Assembly (NCBI GenBank): GCA_021776195.1
Contig: JAJFGK010000106.1
Coordinates: 1-51,135, forward strand
Reading direction: 5' to 3'
From: Kiloniellaceae bacterium
GTDB taxonomy: Bacteria; Pseudomonadota; Alphaproteobacteria; Kiloniellales; Kiloniellaceae
Length of the DNA: 51,135 nt
This document shows positions 1 to 8,765 of this stretch, one piece after another. How positions within the stretch are numbered: the first letter of the stretch is position 1; every line of letters begins with the position of its first letter. Under the pieces are notes generated by a model. The model did no database searches. It was given only the letters and a program-made list of their open reading frames with translations, and was not told where the DNA came from. A program made the position numbers and the translations under genes.

Positions 1-2
1 CA

Positions 3-479
3 GGTCAACTCGATCCAAACGACCACAATCTGGCCGAAACCCGTGCGTTCGAAGATTTCCGCACCGGCGAACGCTTTCTATTGCCGTCACGCACATTGAC
101 AGAGGCCCATTTCCTCGCGTTCCAGGCGCTGTCTGGCGACAATCATCCGATCCACTATGACCGGCACTACTGCGCGCGCCACGGCCACCCGGATCTCCTT
201 GCTCACGGATTCCAGGTGCTGATCCAAACCGTCATCGGCGCCAGTCTACTGCCGCACCAGATGGGCGCGAGCCTGATCGGCTTCGTCGAACAGTCTTCGA
301 AGTTCCTCAAGCACGTCTATGTCGGCGACACGCTCTATCCGACGGTGACGATCGCGGATCTGACCCCGCAACGCACGACCGGCGTCATGACCTGTAACGT
401 CACGGTGCACAATCAGGAGGGTGTTCTGGTCCTGGAGGGTTGGCACAAGTACCTGCTGCGCCTGCGCGGGACGCCTTAG
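3..479 (+). CDS. MaoC-like (R)-specific enoyl-CoA hydratase/dehydratase, 5' end missing
   Basis: The open frame runs in from the left edge without a stop, so the true start lies outside the window. The first candidate start (TTG at 81) would remove the conserved N-terminal FEDFRTGERF segment. A hot-dog-fold hydratase signature is visible, SGDNHPIHYD, with the Asp and His expected for hydration of trans-2-enoyl-CoA. A C-terminal strand pattern typical of MaoC domains follows. Family knowledge points to a cytosolic acyl-CoA hydratase; the acyl substrate cannot be read. Its stop codon overlaps the stop of the convergent permease gene (shared TTAG at 476-479). Confidence 0.8.
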   Translation, partial: GQLDPNDHNLAETRAFEDFRTGERFLLPSRTLTEAHFLAFQALSGDNHPIHYDRHYCARHGHPDLLAHGFQVLIQTVIGASLLPHQMGASLIGFVEQSSKFLKHVYVGDTLYPTVTIADLTPQRTTGVMTCNVTVHNQEGVLVLEGWHKYLLRLRGTP

Positions 480-1222
480 CGCACCGCGAGGTCGGCGCTG
501 GGGATGGCTTCCGGCGGCGCGGTCTCGCCGTCCGGGCGCGCGCGAAGGTGGCCGTAGATGCGAAATTCGATGCGCTTGAAGACGAACAGCAGGCCATAGG
601 ACAGCACCAGGTAGACGCCCCCGAGGAAGATCCAGATTTCGAAGGGCCGCAGCGTCTGGGCGATCACCACCCGGCCGACGCCGGTCAGGTCCATCAAGGT
701 GATGACAGAAATCAGCGACGTGGCCTGGAACAGGAAAATGACCTCGTTGGAATAGGCCGGAAGCGCCAGGCGCGCGGCCTTGGGCAGTATGATCCGGCGC
801 ATGCGAAGCGCCCGGCTCATGCCGCAGGCCTTGGCCGCCTCGACCTCGCCGGCCGGGACGGCCTGAATGGCGCCACGCAGGATTTCGGCGGTGTAGGCGG
901 CGGTGTTGAGGACCAGGGTCAAGGCGGCGCAGAAGTAGGGTTCGCGAAAGAAGGTCCAGAGGCCCAGGTCTTTCAACTCGGCGACGAACTGGCCGCTGCC
1001 GTAGTAGACCAGGAACAACTGGACCAGAAGCGGCGTGCCGCGGAAGTAGAACATGTAGCCATAGACCGGCATCCAGACCAGCGGGTTGCGCGACAGCCGC
1101 ATCAGGGCGATCGGCACCGAGCAGACGAGGCCGATCAGCACGCTGACCACGGTGATCTCGATGGTCAGCAGGGCGCCGCTCAAAAATCGCGGCAGGTTCT
1201 CGGCGATGACGCTGAAATCCAT
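476..1222 (-). CDS. Polar amino acid ABC transporter permease (HisM/ArtM type)
   Basis: A 248-residue inner-membrane permease with about five hydrophobic helices. The cytoplasmic EAA loop, which docks on the ATPase, reads EAAKACGMSRALRMRRIILP near residue 127. The ATG start lies 3 nt after the stop of the preceding permease gene, so the two are translationally coupled. It is the second half of a heterodimeric channel for a lysine/arginine/ornithine/histidine-type importer, an assignment based on family resemblance to HisM and on the operon. It is the last gene of the transport operon and converges on the MaoC gene with overlapping stops. Confidence 0.88.
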   Translation of the reverse strand: MDFSVIAENLPRFLSGALLTIEITVVSVLIGLVCSVPIALMRLSRNPLVWMPVYGYMFYFRGTPLLVQLFLVYYGSGQFVAELKDLGLWTFFREPYFCAALTLVLNTAAYTAEILRGAIQAVPAGEVEAAKACGMSRALRMRRIILPKAARLALPAYSNEVIFLFQATSLISVITLMDLTGVGRVVIAQTLRPFEIWIFLGGVYLVLSYGLLFVFKRIEFRIYGHLRARPDGETAPPEAIPSADLAVR

Positions 1223-1225
1223 CGC

Positions 1226-1918
1226 TCAGGCCCTCCGCACGCCGCGATTGGCCCAGGCCTCGGCCTTGCGCAGCACCTGGAGCGAGACGATCGTGACCGC
1301 AAGGTAGACCAGCGAGGCGCCGAAATAGAAGGTGAAGGGCATGCGCACCGCGCGCGCCGCGATGTCGGTCATGCGCATCAGCTCTGGCAGCTGGACAACC
1401 GACATCAAGGCGGTCGCCTTCACCAGCACGAGCCAGACGTTGCCCAGTCCTGGCAGGGCAAAGCGCCAGACCTGTGGCAGCAGGATGCGGCGAAAGGTCA
1501 AAAAGCGGCTCATGCCAATGGCCCGCGCCGCCTCGGCCTGACCTTTGTCGATGGCTTGAAAGGCGCCGCGAAAAACCTCGGTCATGAAGGCGCCGTAGAT
1601 CGTCCCCAAGGTCAGCGTACCGGCGGTGAAGGGGTCGATATTGACGATGATTTCTTCGCCGAAAACGGCGGACAGCAGATCCTGCAGGATAATGGTCATC
1701 TGATAATAGACCAGCAGGATGAGAACCAGCTCCGGCACCCCGCGAACTACCGTCGTGTAGGCGCCGGCCAAGGTTCGCGCCGCGGGATTATTCGAGAGCT
1801 TGGCCCAGGCCCCCAAGAGGCCGAAGACGATGGCAAGGGGAAAAGCCGACATACTCACCAACAAGGTGACCTTGCCGCCTTCCCAAAAGACCCATTCGTA
1901 ATCCTTGAAATCGATCAA
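1226..1918 (-). CDS. Polar amino acid ABC transporter permease (HisQ/ArtQ type)
   Basis: A 230-residue integral membrane protein and partner of the downstream HisM-like permease. The EAA-loop consensus EAARAIGMSRFLTFRRILLP is at about residue 124. Translation appears to start at a TTG at 1918, preceded by GAGG with 7 nt spacing; no in-frame ATG lies near the conserved N-terminus. The gene is separated from the binding-protein gene by a hairpin with a U-tract, so it is probably expressed at a lower level than that gene. Confidence 0.87.
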   Translation of the reverse strand: MIDFKDYEWVFWEGGKVTLLVSMSAFPLAIVFGLLGAWAKLSNNPAARTLAGAYTTVVRGVPELVLILLVYYQMTIILQDLLSAVFGEEIIVNIDPFTAGTLTLGTIYGAFMTEVFRGAFQAIDKGQAEAARAIGMSRFLTFRRILLPQVWRFALPGLGNVWLVLVKATALMSVVQLPELMRMTDIAARAVRMPFTFYFGASLVYLAVTIVSLQVLRKAEAWANRGVRRA

Positions 1919-1931
1919 GTTCTGCCTCGGT

Positions 1932-1968
1932 AAAAATAGGACCGCCCGGATTCCGTCAATCCGGGCGG
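1932..1968 (-). terminator. Intra-operon intrinsic terminator/attenuator behind the binding-protein gene
   Basis: A perfect 11-bp stem, CCGCCCGGATT (1942-1952) with AATCCGGGCGG (1958-1968), encloses a 5-nt loop. It extends by two more pairs past one mismatch. Read on the minus strand it is followed by TATTTTT (1932-1938). It sits between the substrate-binding protein stop (2002) and the first permease start (1918). Such partial terminators are commonly used to make binding protein in excess over permease; that role is inferred here. Confidence 0.75.
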
Positions 1969-2001
1969 CCCCTTCTCCTCCATTCGATCGACTTGACCCG
2001 G

Positions 2002-2775
2002 CTATTCGCCGTAGACGTCGAAGTCAAAGTACTTGGCGTTGATTTTCTGATAGGTGCCGTCGGCCCTGATTGCCGCGAGTGCCTTGTTGAAGGCCTCGAC
2101 GAGGTGTCCTTCGCCCTTGCGAATGGCGATGCCGGCGCCCACGCCGTGGATCTCCGGATCGTTGTAGTTGCCGCCGATAAAGGCACAGCAGGCCCCTTCC
2201 TCGGTGCTGAGGAAGCCTTCGTCGAGTGCGACGGAATTGGCCATCACCAGATCCAGGCGCCCGGACACCAGATCCGCATTGGCCTCGTCCTGGGTGGCAT
2301 AGGCCCGGATCTCGACATCGGGGAAGTGCTTGCGCAGGAAATCCTCGTGAGTGGTCGAACGCTGGACGCCAACGGCCTTGCCGGCGAGGGCGGCCGGCGA
2401 CATATCGAAGCCGGCGTCCTTGGCGGCGACGAACTTGGCGGGCGTGTTGTAGTACTTGCCGGTGAAGTCCACGACCTCGGCGCGCTTGGGCGTGATCGAC
2501 ATGGAAGCGATGATCGCGTCGTACTTCTTGGCGATCAGGCCGGGGATGATGCCGTCCCAGTCCTGCACGACGAATTCGCAGTCCAACTCGGCGGCGGCGC
2601 AGAGCGCATCGGCGATATCGATATCGAAGCCCTGCAGCTTGCCCCCGGAATCGATCCAGTTGAACGGCGGGTAGGCGCCCTCGGTGCCGATCCGCACCTT
2701 TTCGCCGGCCATTGCACCGCCGGCCATCAGGCCGACTGCTGCGGCGGCGACCGCCGCTATGATGAGCTTTCTCAT
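2002..2775 (-). CDS. Periplasmic substrate-binding protein, LAO/HisJ type
   Basis: A 257-residue secreted protein with an Ala-rich Sec signal peptide (about residues 1-23, ending GGAMA). The mature part begins VRIGTEGAYPPFNW, the characteristic opening of family 3 solute-binding proteins, followed by GFDIDIADAL. Length and motifs match lysine/arginine/ornithine- and histidine-binding proteins. The AGGGAG ribosome site lies about 8 nt before the ATG. It captures a polar amino acid in the periplasm and passes it to the HisQ/HisM-like channel. The exact ligand cannot be set from sequence. Confidence 0.9.
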   Translation of the reverse strand: MRKLIIAAVAAAAVGLMAGGAMAGEKVRIGTEGAYPPFNWIDSGGKLQGFDIDIADALCAAAELDCEFVVQDWDGIIPGLIAKKYDAIIASMSITPKRAEVVDFTGKYYNTPAKFVAAKDAGFDMSPAALAGKAVGVQRSTTHEDFLRKHFPDVEIRAYATQDEANADLVSGRLDLVMANSVALDEGFLSTEEGACCAFIGGNYNDPEIHGVGAGIAIRKGEGHLVEAFNKALAAIRADGTYQKINAKYFDFDVYGE

Positions 2776-2842
2776 GATGTCACTCCCTTTTTAGTTTTTT
2801 GAAACCGGGTTTGCTTTGAGTATCGTTGCACTTCGCTTGGCC

Positions 2843-3646
2843 CTAGGCGCTGAGGTTACTCGCCAGGAATTGGCGGAAGCGGTCGGATTTTTGTGCGGCG
2901 AAGACCTCGCGCGGCGTGCCACGCTCCTCCACGCGGCCTTCGTGCAGATAAATGACTTCGCTGGAGACCTCGCGGGCGAAGCCCATTTCGTGGGTGACCA
3001 CGATCATGGTGCGTCCCTCTTCGGCGAGTTGACGCATAACGCGCAGCACCTCGCCCACCAGTTCGGGATCGAGGGCCGAAGTCGGCTCGTCGAACAGCAG
3101 GACTTCGGGGTCCATGGCCAGCGCGCGGGCGATCGCCGCGCGCTGCTGCTGGCCGCCCGAGAGGTGCGAGGGATAGTAGTCCAGCTTGTCGCCGAGGCCG
3201 ACCTTGGCGAGAATCGCGCCGGCCCGCTCCACCGCCTCGGCCTTGGGCATTTTCAGCACGTGGACCGGTGCTTCGATGACGTTTTGCATCACCGTCATGT
3301 GGGACCAGAGATTGAACTGCTGAAACACCATGCCCAGGCGGGCGCGGATCGCATCGACCTGGCGGGCATCCTCGGGAACGGTCTCGCCGCGTCGGTTCTT
3401 GGTCATGCGGATCAGCTCGCCACGCACCGAGACCCGGCCGGAATTCGGAATTTCGAGCAGATTGATGCAGCGCAGGAAGGTGCTCTTGCCGGAGCCCGAG
3501 GCGCCGACCATAGCGATCACGTCGCCCTCCTGGGCAGTCAGGGATACGCCCTTGAGAACTTCCAAGCTACCAAAGGATTTATGTACGTCCTCGGCCTGTA
3601 ACGCAACCGGCGCGCCCCCCAGCGCGGCCGCCTGAACCTGCGACAC
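2843..3646 (-). CDS. Polar amino acid ABC transporter ATPase (HisP/GlnQ type)
   Basis: A 267-residue cytoplasmic ATPase. Walker A is GASGSGKST (48-56), the ABC signature is LSGGQQQR, Walker B is [13 protein letters not shown], and the switch His is in VVTHEMGFA. The start is GTG at 3646, with GGGGAG 8 nt upstream. It is the first gene of the transport operon (ATPase, binding protein, HisQ-like, HisM-like). The 141-nt gap to ccmI holds an imperfect hairpin (3723-3740) without a T-run, so readthrough from the ccm operon is possible. Confidence 0.92.
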   Translation of the reverse strand: MSQVQAAALGGAPVALQAEDVHKSFGSLEVLKGVSLTAQEGDVIAMVGASGSGKSTFLRCINLLEIPNSGRVSVRGELIRMTKNRRGETVPEDARQVDAIRARLGMVFQQFNLWSHMTVMQNVIEAPVHVLKMPKAEAVERAGAILAKVGLGDKLDYYPSHLSGGQQQRAAIARALAMDPEVLLFDEPTSALDPELVGEVLRVMRQLAEEGRTMIVVTHEMGFAREVSSEVIYLHEGRVEERGTPREVFAAQKSDRFRQFLASNLSA

Positions 3647-3787
3647 CGCTCTTACTCCCCGTCAAACTCTTTCTTGTCTCGGGACGTTCTTTTACTCCGT
3701 CCACGGCAAGACGTTACTGTTCCTGGTCGGCCATGACCAGACAAAAGGGACTCGCGGTGGGGTCGACTCGGGCCTTGGTAGTGGAAA

Positions 3788-4966
3788 TCAGGGTTGCAGG
3801 CCAAGGCGTTCGGCCAAGGCCCGGACGGCGGTCCGCTGGGCGGCGTCTTCGGGCAGATCGGCGACCAGGGTGCGGGCCTTTTCCAGGGCGTCGCGGGCCT
3901 TTTCCGTCTCGCCGAGGACGCCATAGGAACGGGCCAGCTGCAGCCAGCCCTTCAAATCGTCGGGGTCCTCCGACAGACGCTCGGCCAATCGTGACACCAT
4001 GGAGCGGATGAAGGCGGCGCGCTCCTCTTCGCTCATGGCCGCGGCCGCCGCCACGTCATCGGCCCCCGGGCCGACGCTATCGGGGGCGCCCTCGGGGCCG
4101 GTTCCCTCGAGCACGACGGCGGGATCGAGCTCGAGGCTCCGGGCCAATTCGGTGATCTGACGGCGCACCAGGGGGATCCAGGGTGCCGTGGGAGAGGAAT
4201 CCCGCAGCAGCCCGAGCCAGACTTCCAGGGCGCGCGCTCCCTGGCCGTCCTGGACCATGGCCAGCCCGGCGTAGTAGCGCGCGCTGGCATTGGTCGGGTC
4301 GCGGCGCAGCACCTCGGCGAACAGCAGTCTGGCATCGCGCTCGACGATGCCCTCGGCGGCGCCGATTAGGGACTCGGCCAGCGATATCCGGGCGTTGTTG
4401 TTGTCCGGATTGGCCTCCAGTGCCACCTTGTAAGCGGCTTGGGCCGCCTGGGCGTTGCCGACGCGCCGCTCCATATGGCCGAGCAGCAGCCAAGCCTCGT
4501 CGTCCTTGGGGTTTTGCGCCACGCGGTCGCGCAGCTGCGCGGTGATCGTCGCGAAGTCGCCGCCGCCTTCCCCCTCGCTTGCCGGCCGTTCGGCAAAGGG
4601 CTGGCTTTCGGTTCCAGGCGATCCCAGCCACAGATAGAGCGATAGGCTGGCCACCGGGACCAGGATGGCCACCACCGCGGCCTTCCAGCGCGCGCCGGCC
4701 GGCGCCCTGCTGTCATGGTCCGCAGGATCCGTTGCCAGCCCCAAGGCCAGAATTCTGCGCTCGATCTCGAGGCGGGCCGCTACCGCGTCCTGGTCGGAAA
4801 TCAGGCCGCGCTCGCGATCGCGATCCACTTCCCCCAGTTGGTCGCGGTAGACCGAAAGGTCGTGGCCTCGACGATCCGAGCCGGGTTCGGCCGGGGCCAG
4901 CAAGCCGCGCGCCAGAAGGGCGGTGACCAGGGCCGCCAGGAGTGCGGCAATTATCCAGAAAGTCAC
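3788..4966 (-). CDS. ccmI: Cytochrome c maturation protein CcmI
   Basis: A 392-residue inner-membrane protein with an N-terminal helix (about 2-20), then a cytoplasmic loop with YRDQLGEVDRDRERGLIS, which is typical of CcmI. A second helix lies near residues 100-120, followed by a periplasmic TPR region. The TPR part binds apocytochrome c and presents it to CcmF/CcmH; this is family knowledge. The gene overlaps ccmH by 4 nt (ATGA) and closes the ccm operon. The linker near residue 300 is Asp/Ala-rich. Confidence 0.9.
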   Translation of the reverse strand: MTFWIIAALLAALVTALLARGLLAPAEPGSDRRGHDLSVYRDQLGEVDRDRERGLISDQDAVAARLEIERRILALGLATDPADHDSRAPAGARWKAAVVAILVPVASLSLYLWLGSPGTESQPFAERPASEGEGGGDFATITAQLRDRVAQNPKDDEAWLLLGHMERRVGNAQAAQAAYKVALEANPDNNNARISLAESLIGAAEGIVERDARLLFAEVLRRDPTNASARYYAGLAMVQDGQGARALEVWLGLLRDSSPTAPWIPLVRRQITELARSLELDPAVVLEGTGPEGAPDSVGPGADDVAAAAAMSEEERAAFIRSMVSRLAERLSEDPDDLKGWLQLARSYGVLGETEKARDALEKARTLVADLPEDAAQRTAVRALAERLGLQP

Positions 4967-5478
4967 GGCTTCGGAACTCCCCCGGAATCGTCGCGCTCGT
5001 CTTCGGCCAGGATCGCCTCCAGCCTGGCGTTCTCCCCGGCGTCGAGGGCCGTGGCCTGCGCCGGGCGGGCGCCGCCCTGGCGCATCAAAAACCGCCGGAC
5101 CAGGAAGAGCACCAGCAACAGCAGGACGAAGGGGCTGAACCAGAGGAGATAGTTGCTGGGTTTCAAGGGCGGACGCAGCAGCACGAACTCGCCATAGCGG
5201 GCGACCAGATAGGCCTTGACCCCATCGTCGGTATCGCCGGCCACGAGGCGTTCGCGAATCAGAATGCGCAGTTCGCGCGCCAACTCGGCGTTGGACGAGT
5301 CGATCGACTCGTTCTGGCAGACCAGGCAGCGCACTTCGGCCGACAGGTCCCGCGCCCGGGCTTCCAGCAGGGGATCGTCGAGGATCTCGTCGGGATCGAC
5401 CGCGCCGGCCGGCGGGCCGATGGGGGTCAGGACGATCGCCGCGAACAGCAGGACCCAGAGTGCCCGGCGTACCATCAA
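4963..5478 (-). CDS. ccmH: Cytochrome c maturation thiol reductase CcmH (CcmL type)
   Basis: A 171-residue protein with a signal anchor (about 6-26) and a redox motif in RCLVCQN (C51, C54). A C-terminal helix near 119-139 is followed by a short cytoplasmic tail. The short form without TPRs fits genomes where CcmI is separate, as here. It reduces the apocytochrome CXXCH disulfide, or a mixed disulfide with CcmG, in the periplasm. It overlaps ccmG by 4 nt and ccmI by 4 nt. Confidence 0.93.
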   Translation of the reverse strand: MMVRRALWVLLFAAIVLTPIGPPAGAVDPDEILDDPLLEARARDLSAEVRCLVCQNESIDSSNAELARELRILIRERLVAGDTDDGVKAYLVARYGEFVLLRPPLKPSNYLLWFSPFVLLLLVLFLVRRFLMRQGGARPAQATALDAGENARLEAILAEDERDDSGGVPKP

Positions 5479-6065
5479 CGCAGCGCCTCGAGGATCGGCT
5501 GCATTTCGGTTTCGATCGTCGCCTTGGTCAGGGGGCCGCGATGGTGAAAGCGGATCTGACCCGCGTCATCGATGATGAAGGTCTCCGGCAGGCCGTAAAC
5601 GCCCCATTCGATCGCACCGCGGCCGGGATCGGACCCGATGCGATCGTAAGGGTTGCCGAGCTGCTCGAGGAAGCGGGCCGTGTCGGCCGGCTTGTCGCGG
5701 TGGCTGATGCCGAACAGCCGAACCCCCGGGCTTGTCGCCAGATCCGTCAGCAAGGGGTGCTCGATCCGGCAGGGGACGCACCAGGAGGCGAAGAAGTTGA
5801 CCAGGGTGACGCCCTTGCCGGTCAGATCGGCGGTCGCAAAGCCTGGCCGGTCGATCCCCTCGACCGCCGGGTAGTCGAAGGTCGGGACCGGCTTTTCCAG
5901 CATCGCGGTCGGAATGAAGCGCGGATCCCGACCTGGGTCGAGACCCCAGAGAAAAACCCCGGCGACGACGACGAAGACCGCCAGCGGGCTGAGAAAGAGC
6001 AGGCGGCGCAGGGCCGTGCCCTTGGCCGCCGCGGTCTCGGGGCGCTGATGGTTTGGCTCGCTCAA
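5475..6065 (-). CDS. ccmG: Periplasmic thiol-disulfide protein CcmG (DsbE)
   Basis: A membrane-anchored thioredoxin-fold protein with one helix near residues 23-41, then the active site FFASWCVPC near residue 93. The cis-Pro region (GVYGLPETFIID) is also present. It supplies electrons for apocytochrome c thiol reduction, working with CcmH. The start is uncertain: TTG at 6065 gives 196 residues and sits 4 nt after the ccmF stop. An upstream TTG at 6089 would overlap ccmF. Confidence 0.9.
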   Translation of the reverse strand: MSEPNHQRPETAAAKGTALRRLLFLSPLAVFVVVAGVFLWGLDPGRDPRFIPTAMLEKPVPTFDYPAVEGIDRPGFATADLTGKGVTLVNFFASWCVPCRIEHPLLTDLATSPGVRLFGISHRDKPADTARFLEQLGNPYDRIGSDPGRGAIEWGVYGLPETFIIDDAGQIRFHHRGPLTKATIETEMQPILEALR

Positions 6066-6069
6066 GGTC

Positions 6070-8061
6070 TCACACCGTCTCGTTGGCAAGGGTGGCCGGC
6101 CGCTTGGCCGGGCGCCGCCGCACCGGCGCGCCGACCCGCAGCCGCCGATCGCTGAGCGAGACCAGGCCGCCCAGCATCATCGTCAGGCAACCGAACCAGA
6201 TCCAGGGCACGAAGGGTTCGTTGTAGACCCGCACGGTGCGCCCGCCCTCCTGGTTGGCATCGCCGATCACCACATAAAGATCGGCCATCCCGGTGGTGTG
6301 AATGGCGGCCTCGGTGGTCGGCATGTTCTGGACCGGATAGAGGCGCTTTTCAGGTTCCAGGACCGCGACCGGCGCACCGTCGCGGGTCACGGTAATGCGC
6401 CCGCGTTCGGCCAGATAGTTGGGTCCCTGGTGCTCGGTCACGCCCTCGAAGCGCAGGTCGTAACCGGCGACGGCGATCTGCTGGCCGGGCTGCAGGGCCA
6501 CAACCACCTCTTCCTTCCAGAAGCTGGAGCCGATGATCCCAACCACGGTGATGGCCATGCCGGCATGGGCCAGGGTCATGCCATGGGCCGCGCGCGGCAG
6601 ACCCTTGGCGCGGGCCCAGCTGTCGCCGAGAGGGACACGGAACAGGCGCACCCGCTCGGCCCACTCGCTCAGGGTGGCAACCAGAAGCCAGGCCGCGATG
6701 GCGAGGCCGAAGGCCGCCAGGACCGGACCGCCGCTTTTCAGGTAGAGCGCGGCGAGCAGGGTGACGAAGGCCGCCAGCCCGGCGAACTTCAGCCGCGAAA
6801 GGACGCCCTGCAGGTCGGCGCGCTTCCAGGCCAGAAACGGTCCGGCCGCCATGATCAGAATCAGCCCCACCATGATCGGCCCGAAAGTCAAATTGAAGTA
6901 GGGCGGACCGACCGATGTCTTGGTGCCCAGGGCCTCGGTGTAGAGGGGGTAGAGGGTGCCGATGAAGACCGTGGCGCAGGCGATGGTGAGGAAGACGTTG
7001 TTCAGCACCAGGCCGCTTTCCCGGCTGACCGGGGCGAAAAGACCGCCCGAGGCGAGCTTTGGCGCGCGCCAGGCAAAGAGCGCCAGGGACCCGCCAATCG
7101 CGATCCCGAGCAGCAGCAGGATAAACAGGCCGCGGGTCGGATCGGTGGCGAAGGCATGAACCGAGGTCAGCAGGCCGGAGCGCACGATGAAGGTGCCCAT
7201 CAGCGACAGGGCAAAGGTCAGGATCGCCAGCAGGATGGTCCAGGTCTTCAGGGCCTCGCGCTTTTCCACCACGATGGAGGAGTGGAGCAGGGCGGTGCCC
7301 AGCAGCCAGGGCATGAAGGAGACGTTTTCGACCGGGTCCCAGAACCACCAGCCGCCCCAGCCGAGCTCATAGTAGGCCCACCAACTGCCCAGGGCGATGC
7401 CGGCCGTCAGGCAGCACCAGGCGGCCAGGGTCCAGGGCCGCACCCAACGGCCCCAGGCGGCATCGACACGGCCCTCGATCAGGGCGGCGATGGCGAAGGA
7501 AAAAGCGACCGAGAAGCCGACATAGCCCATGTAGAGCATCGGTGGATGGAACGCGAGGCCGGGATCCTGCAGCAGCGGGTTGAGATCCTGGCCGTTGATC
7601 GGCGCCGGAAACACCCGCTCGAAGGGATTGGAGGTGAAGAGCGTGAAGGCGAGAAAACCGACCGCGATCAAGGCCTGGATCGCCAGCACCCGGGCGCGCA
7701 GGCTGGGCGGGAGATTGCCGCCGAAGAGCGCCACCGCCGAGCCGAAGATCGCAAGGATCAGCACCCACAGCACCATGGAGCCCTCGTGATTGCCCCAGAC
7801 GCCGGAGATCTTGTAGAGCAGCGGCTTACTGGAGTGCGAGTTGGCGACCACGTTGGCCAGGGTGAAATCGGACGTCACGTAGGCATGCATCAAGGCCAGG
7901 AAGGCGGCGAGCACCAAGACGAGCTGAAGCAGGGCCGCCGGCCCGGCGAAGGCCATGGCCCGATGATCGCCGCGGGCCGCCCCAATCAGCGGAACCGTGC
8001 CCTGGGCGAGCGCCACGCAGAGCGCCAGGATGAGGGCGAAATGGCCAAGTTCGGGGATCAT
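6070..8061 (-). CDS. ccmF: Cytochrome c heme lyase subunit CcmF
   Basis: A 663-residue polytopic protein. The tryptophan-rich WWD signature GWGGWWFWDPVENVSFMPWL lies in the first half, and conserved heme-ligand histidine regions surround it. The length matches the family. CcmF joins heme from holo-CcmE to apocytochrome c at the periplasmic face, with CcmH and CcmI. The ATG start at 8061 lies 1 nt after the ccmE stop. Confidence 0.95.
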   Translation of the reverse strand: MIPELGHFALILALCVALAQGTVPLIGAARGDHRAMAFAGPAALLQLVLVLAAFLALMHAYVTSDFTLANVVANSHSSKPLLYKISGVWGNHEGSMVLWVLILAIFGSAVALFGGNLPPSLRARVLAIQALIAVGFLAFTLFTSNPFERVFPAPINGQDLNPLLQDPGLAFHPPMLYMGYVGFSVAFSFAIAALIEGRVDAAWGRWVRPWTLAAWCCLTAGIALGSWWAYYELGWGGWWFWDPVENVSFMPWLLGTALLHSSIVVEKREALKTWTILLAILTFALSLMGTFIVRSGLLTSVHAFATDPTRGLFILLLLGIAIGGSLALFAWRAPKLASGGLFAPVSRESGLVLNNVFLTIACATVFIGTLYPLYTEALGTKTSVGPPYFNLTFGPIMVGLILIMAAGPFLAWKRADLQGVLSRLKFAGLAAFVTLLAALYLKSGGPVLAAFGLAIAAWLLVATLSEWAERVRLFRVPLGDSWARAKGLPRAAHGMTLAHAGMAITVVGIIGSSFWKEEVVVALQPGQQIAVAGYDLRFEGVTEHQGPNYLAERGRITVTRDGAPVAVLEPEKRLYPVQNMPTTEAAIHTTGMADLYVVIGDANQEGGRTVRVYNEPFVPWIWFGCLTMMLGGLVSLSDRRLRVGAPVRRRPAKRPATLANETV

Positions 8062-8062
8062 G

Positions 8063-8518
8063 CTACTGACTCTCCTCCTCGCCTTCGGGCCGCCACTGTC
8101 CCGAGGCCTTCAGGGCGTCGGCGACCTCGCGGGGAATATAGTTTTCGTCGTGCTTGGCCAGCACCTCGCGGGCGGCAAAGACACCGTCGGCGTTCAGCGA
8201 GCCCTGGGTGACCACGCCTTGGCCCTCGCGGAACAGATCCGGCAAGATCCCTTCGTAGACGACCGGGATCGACTCCTGCAGATCGGTGATGCGAAACGAG
8301 ACCTTCAGGCCGTCGGTCTGTTTCTCGACGGAGCCCTCCTCGACCAGCCCGCCGAGCCGCACCACGCGTTGCGGGCCAGGCGGTTCGGCCACGATCTGGA
8401 CCGGCGAGTAGAAGTAGGCGATGCCATCGCCCAGGGCGACCAGGACCAACGCCGTCGCGCCGCTCAGGAGCAACAGGCCGGCCAACAGGATGCTCAGGCG
8501 CTTGTGCTTGCGCTTCAT
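8063..8518 (-). CDS. ccmE: Periplasmic heme chaperone CcmE
   Basis: A 151-residue protein starting at ATG 8518 (MKRKHKRL). The frame is open further upstream, but that part runs through ccmD. It has one N-terminal signal anchor (about 8-29) and an OB-fold beta domain. The heme-attaching motif is LAKHDENY, with H123 as the covalent heme ligand and Y127 as axial ligand by homology. Its 4-nt overlap with ccmD indicates coupled translation. Confidence 0.94.
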   Translation of the reverse strand: MKRKHKRLSILLAGLLLLSGATALVLVALGDGIAYFYSPVQIVAEPPGPQRVVRLGGLVEEGSVEKQTDGLKVSFRITDLQESIPVVYEGILPDLFREGQGVVTQGSLNADGVFAAREVLAKHDENYIPREVADALKASGQWRPEGEEESQ

Positions 8519-8706
8519 TGCTTTCTCGCCTTGTCGCCGGTGGCATCGCGGCGCGCTTCGGCCGCCGCCAACTGCTGCTCGACGGTTCGCAGGCCGCGCA
8601 GGCCGGTCACCAGCAGGCCAAGGAAGACAAGGGCAGCGAGGCCGTAGGACGGCCAGACATAAGCGGCATAGCCGCCCATCGCCAGAAAACTCCACAATCC
8701 TGTCAC
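8515..8706 (-). CDS. ccmD: Heme exporter small subunit CcmD
   Basis: A small single-span protein of 63 residues if it starts at GTG 8706, or 54 if at ATG 8679. The GTG is preferred because GGGAAG lies about 8 nt upstream and because CcmD proteins usually have residues ahead of the conserved AMGGYAAYVWPSYG segment. It associates with CcmABC to release holo-CcmE. It overlaps ccmE by 4 nt and lies 59 nt downstream of ccmC. The frame remains open upstream into ccmC, but that part has no family resemblance. Confidence 0.85.
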   Translation of the reverse strand: MTGLWSFLAMGGYAAYVWPSYGLAALVFLGLLVTGLRGLRTVEQQLAAAEARRDATGDKARKQ

Positions 8707-8765
8707 CGCGTCGTCTTCCCTTCGAGTCTCGGTCGTGTCCTGCGCAACGGTTTCGGCAAGGGCGG

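Noticed and set aside
3723..3740. Terminator for the ccm operon
   Set aside because: The 6-bp stem is weak and no T-run follows on the minus strand.
6298..8211. Long plus-strand frame opposite ccmF
   Set aside because: Gln/Gly/Arg-rich composition with no motif, and it lies entirely opposite a conserved operon.
8519..8695. N-terminal extension of CcmE
   Set aside because: This part is the out-of-frame translation of ccmD; CcmE proteins start at the MKRKHKRL signal anchor.
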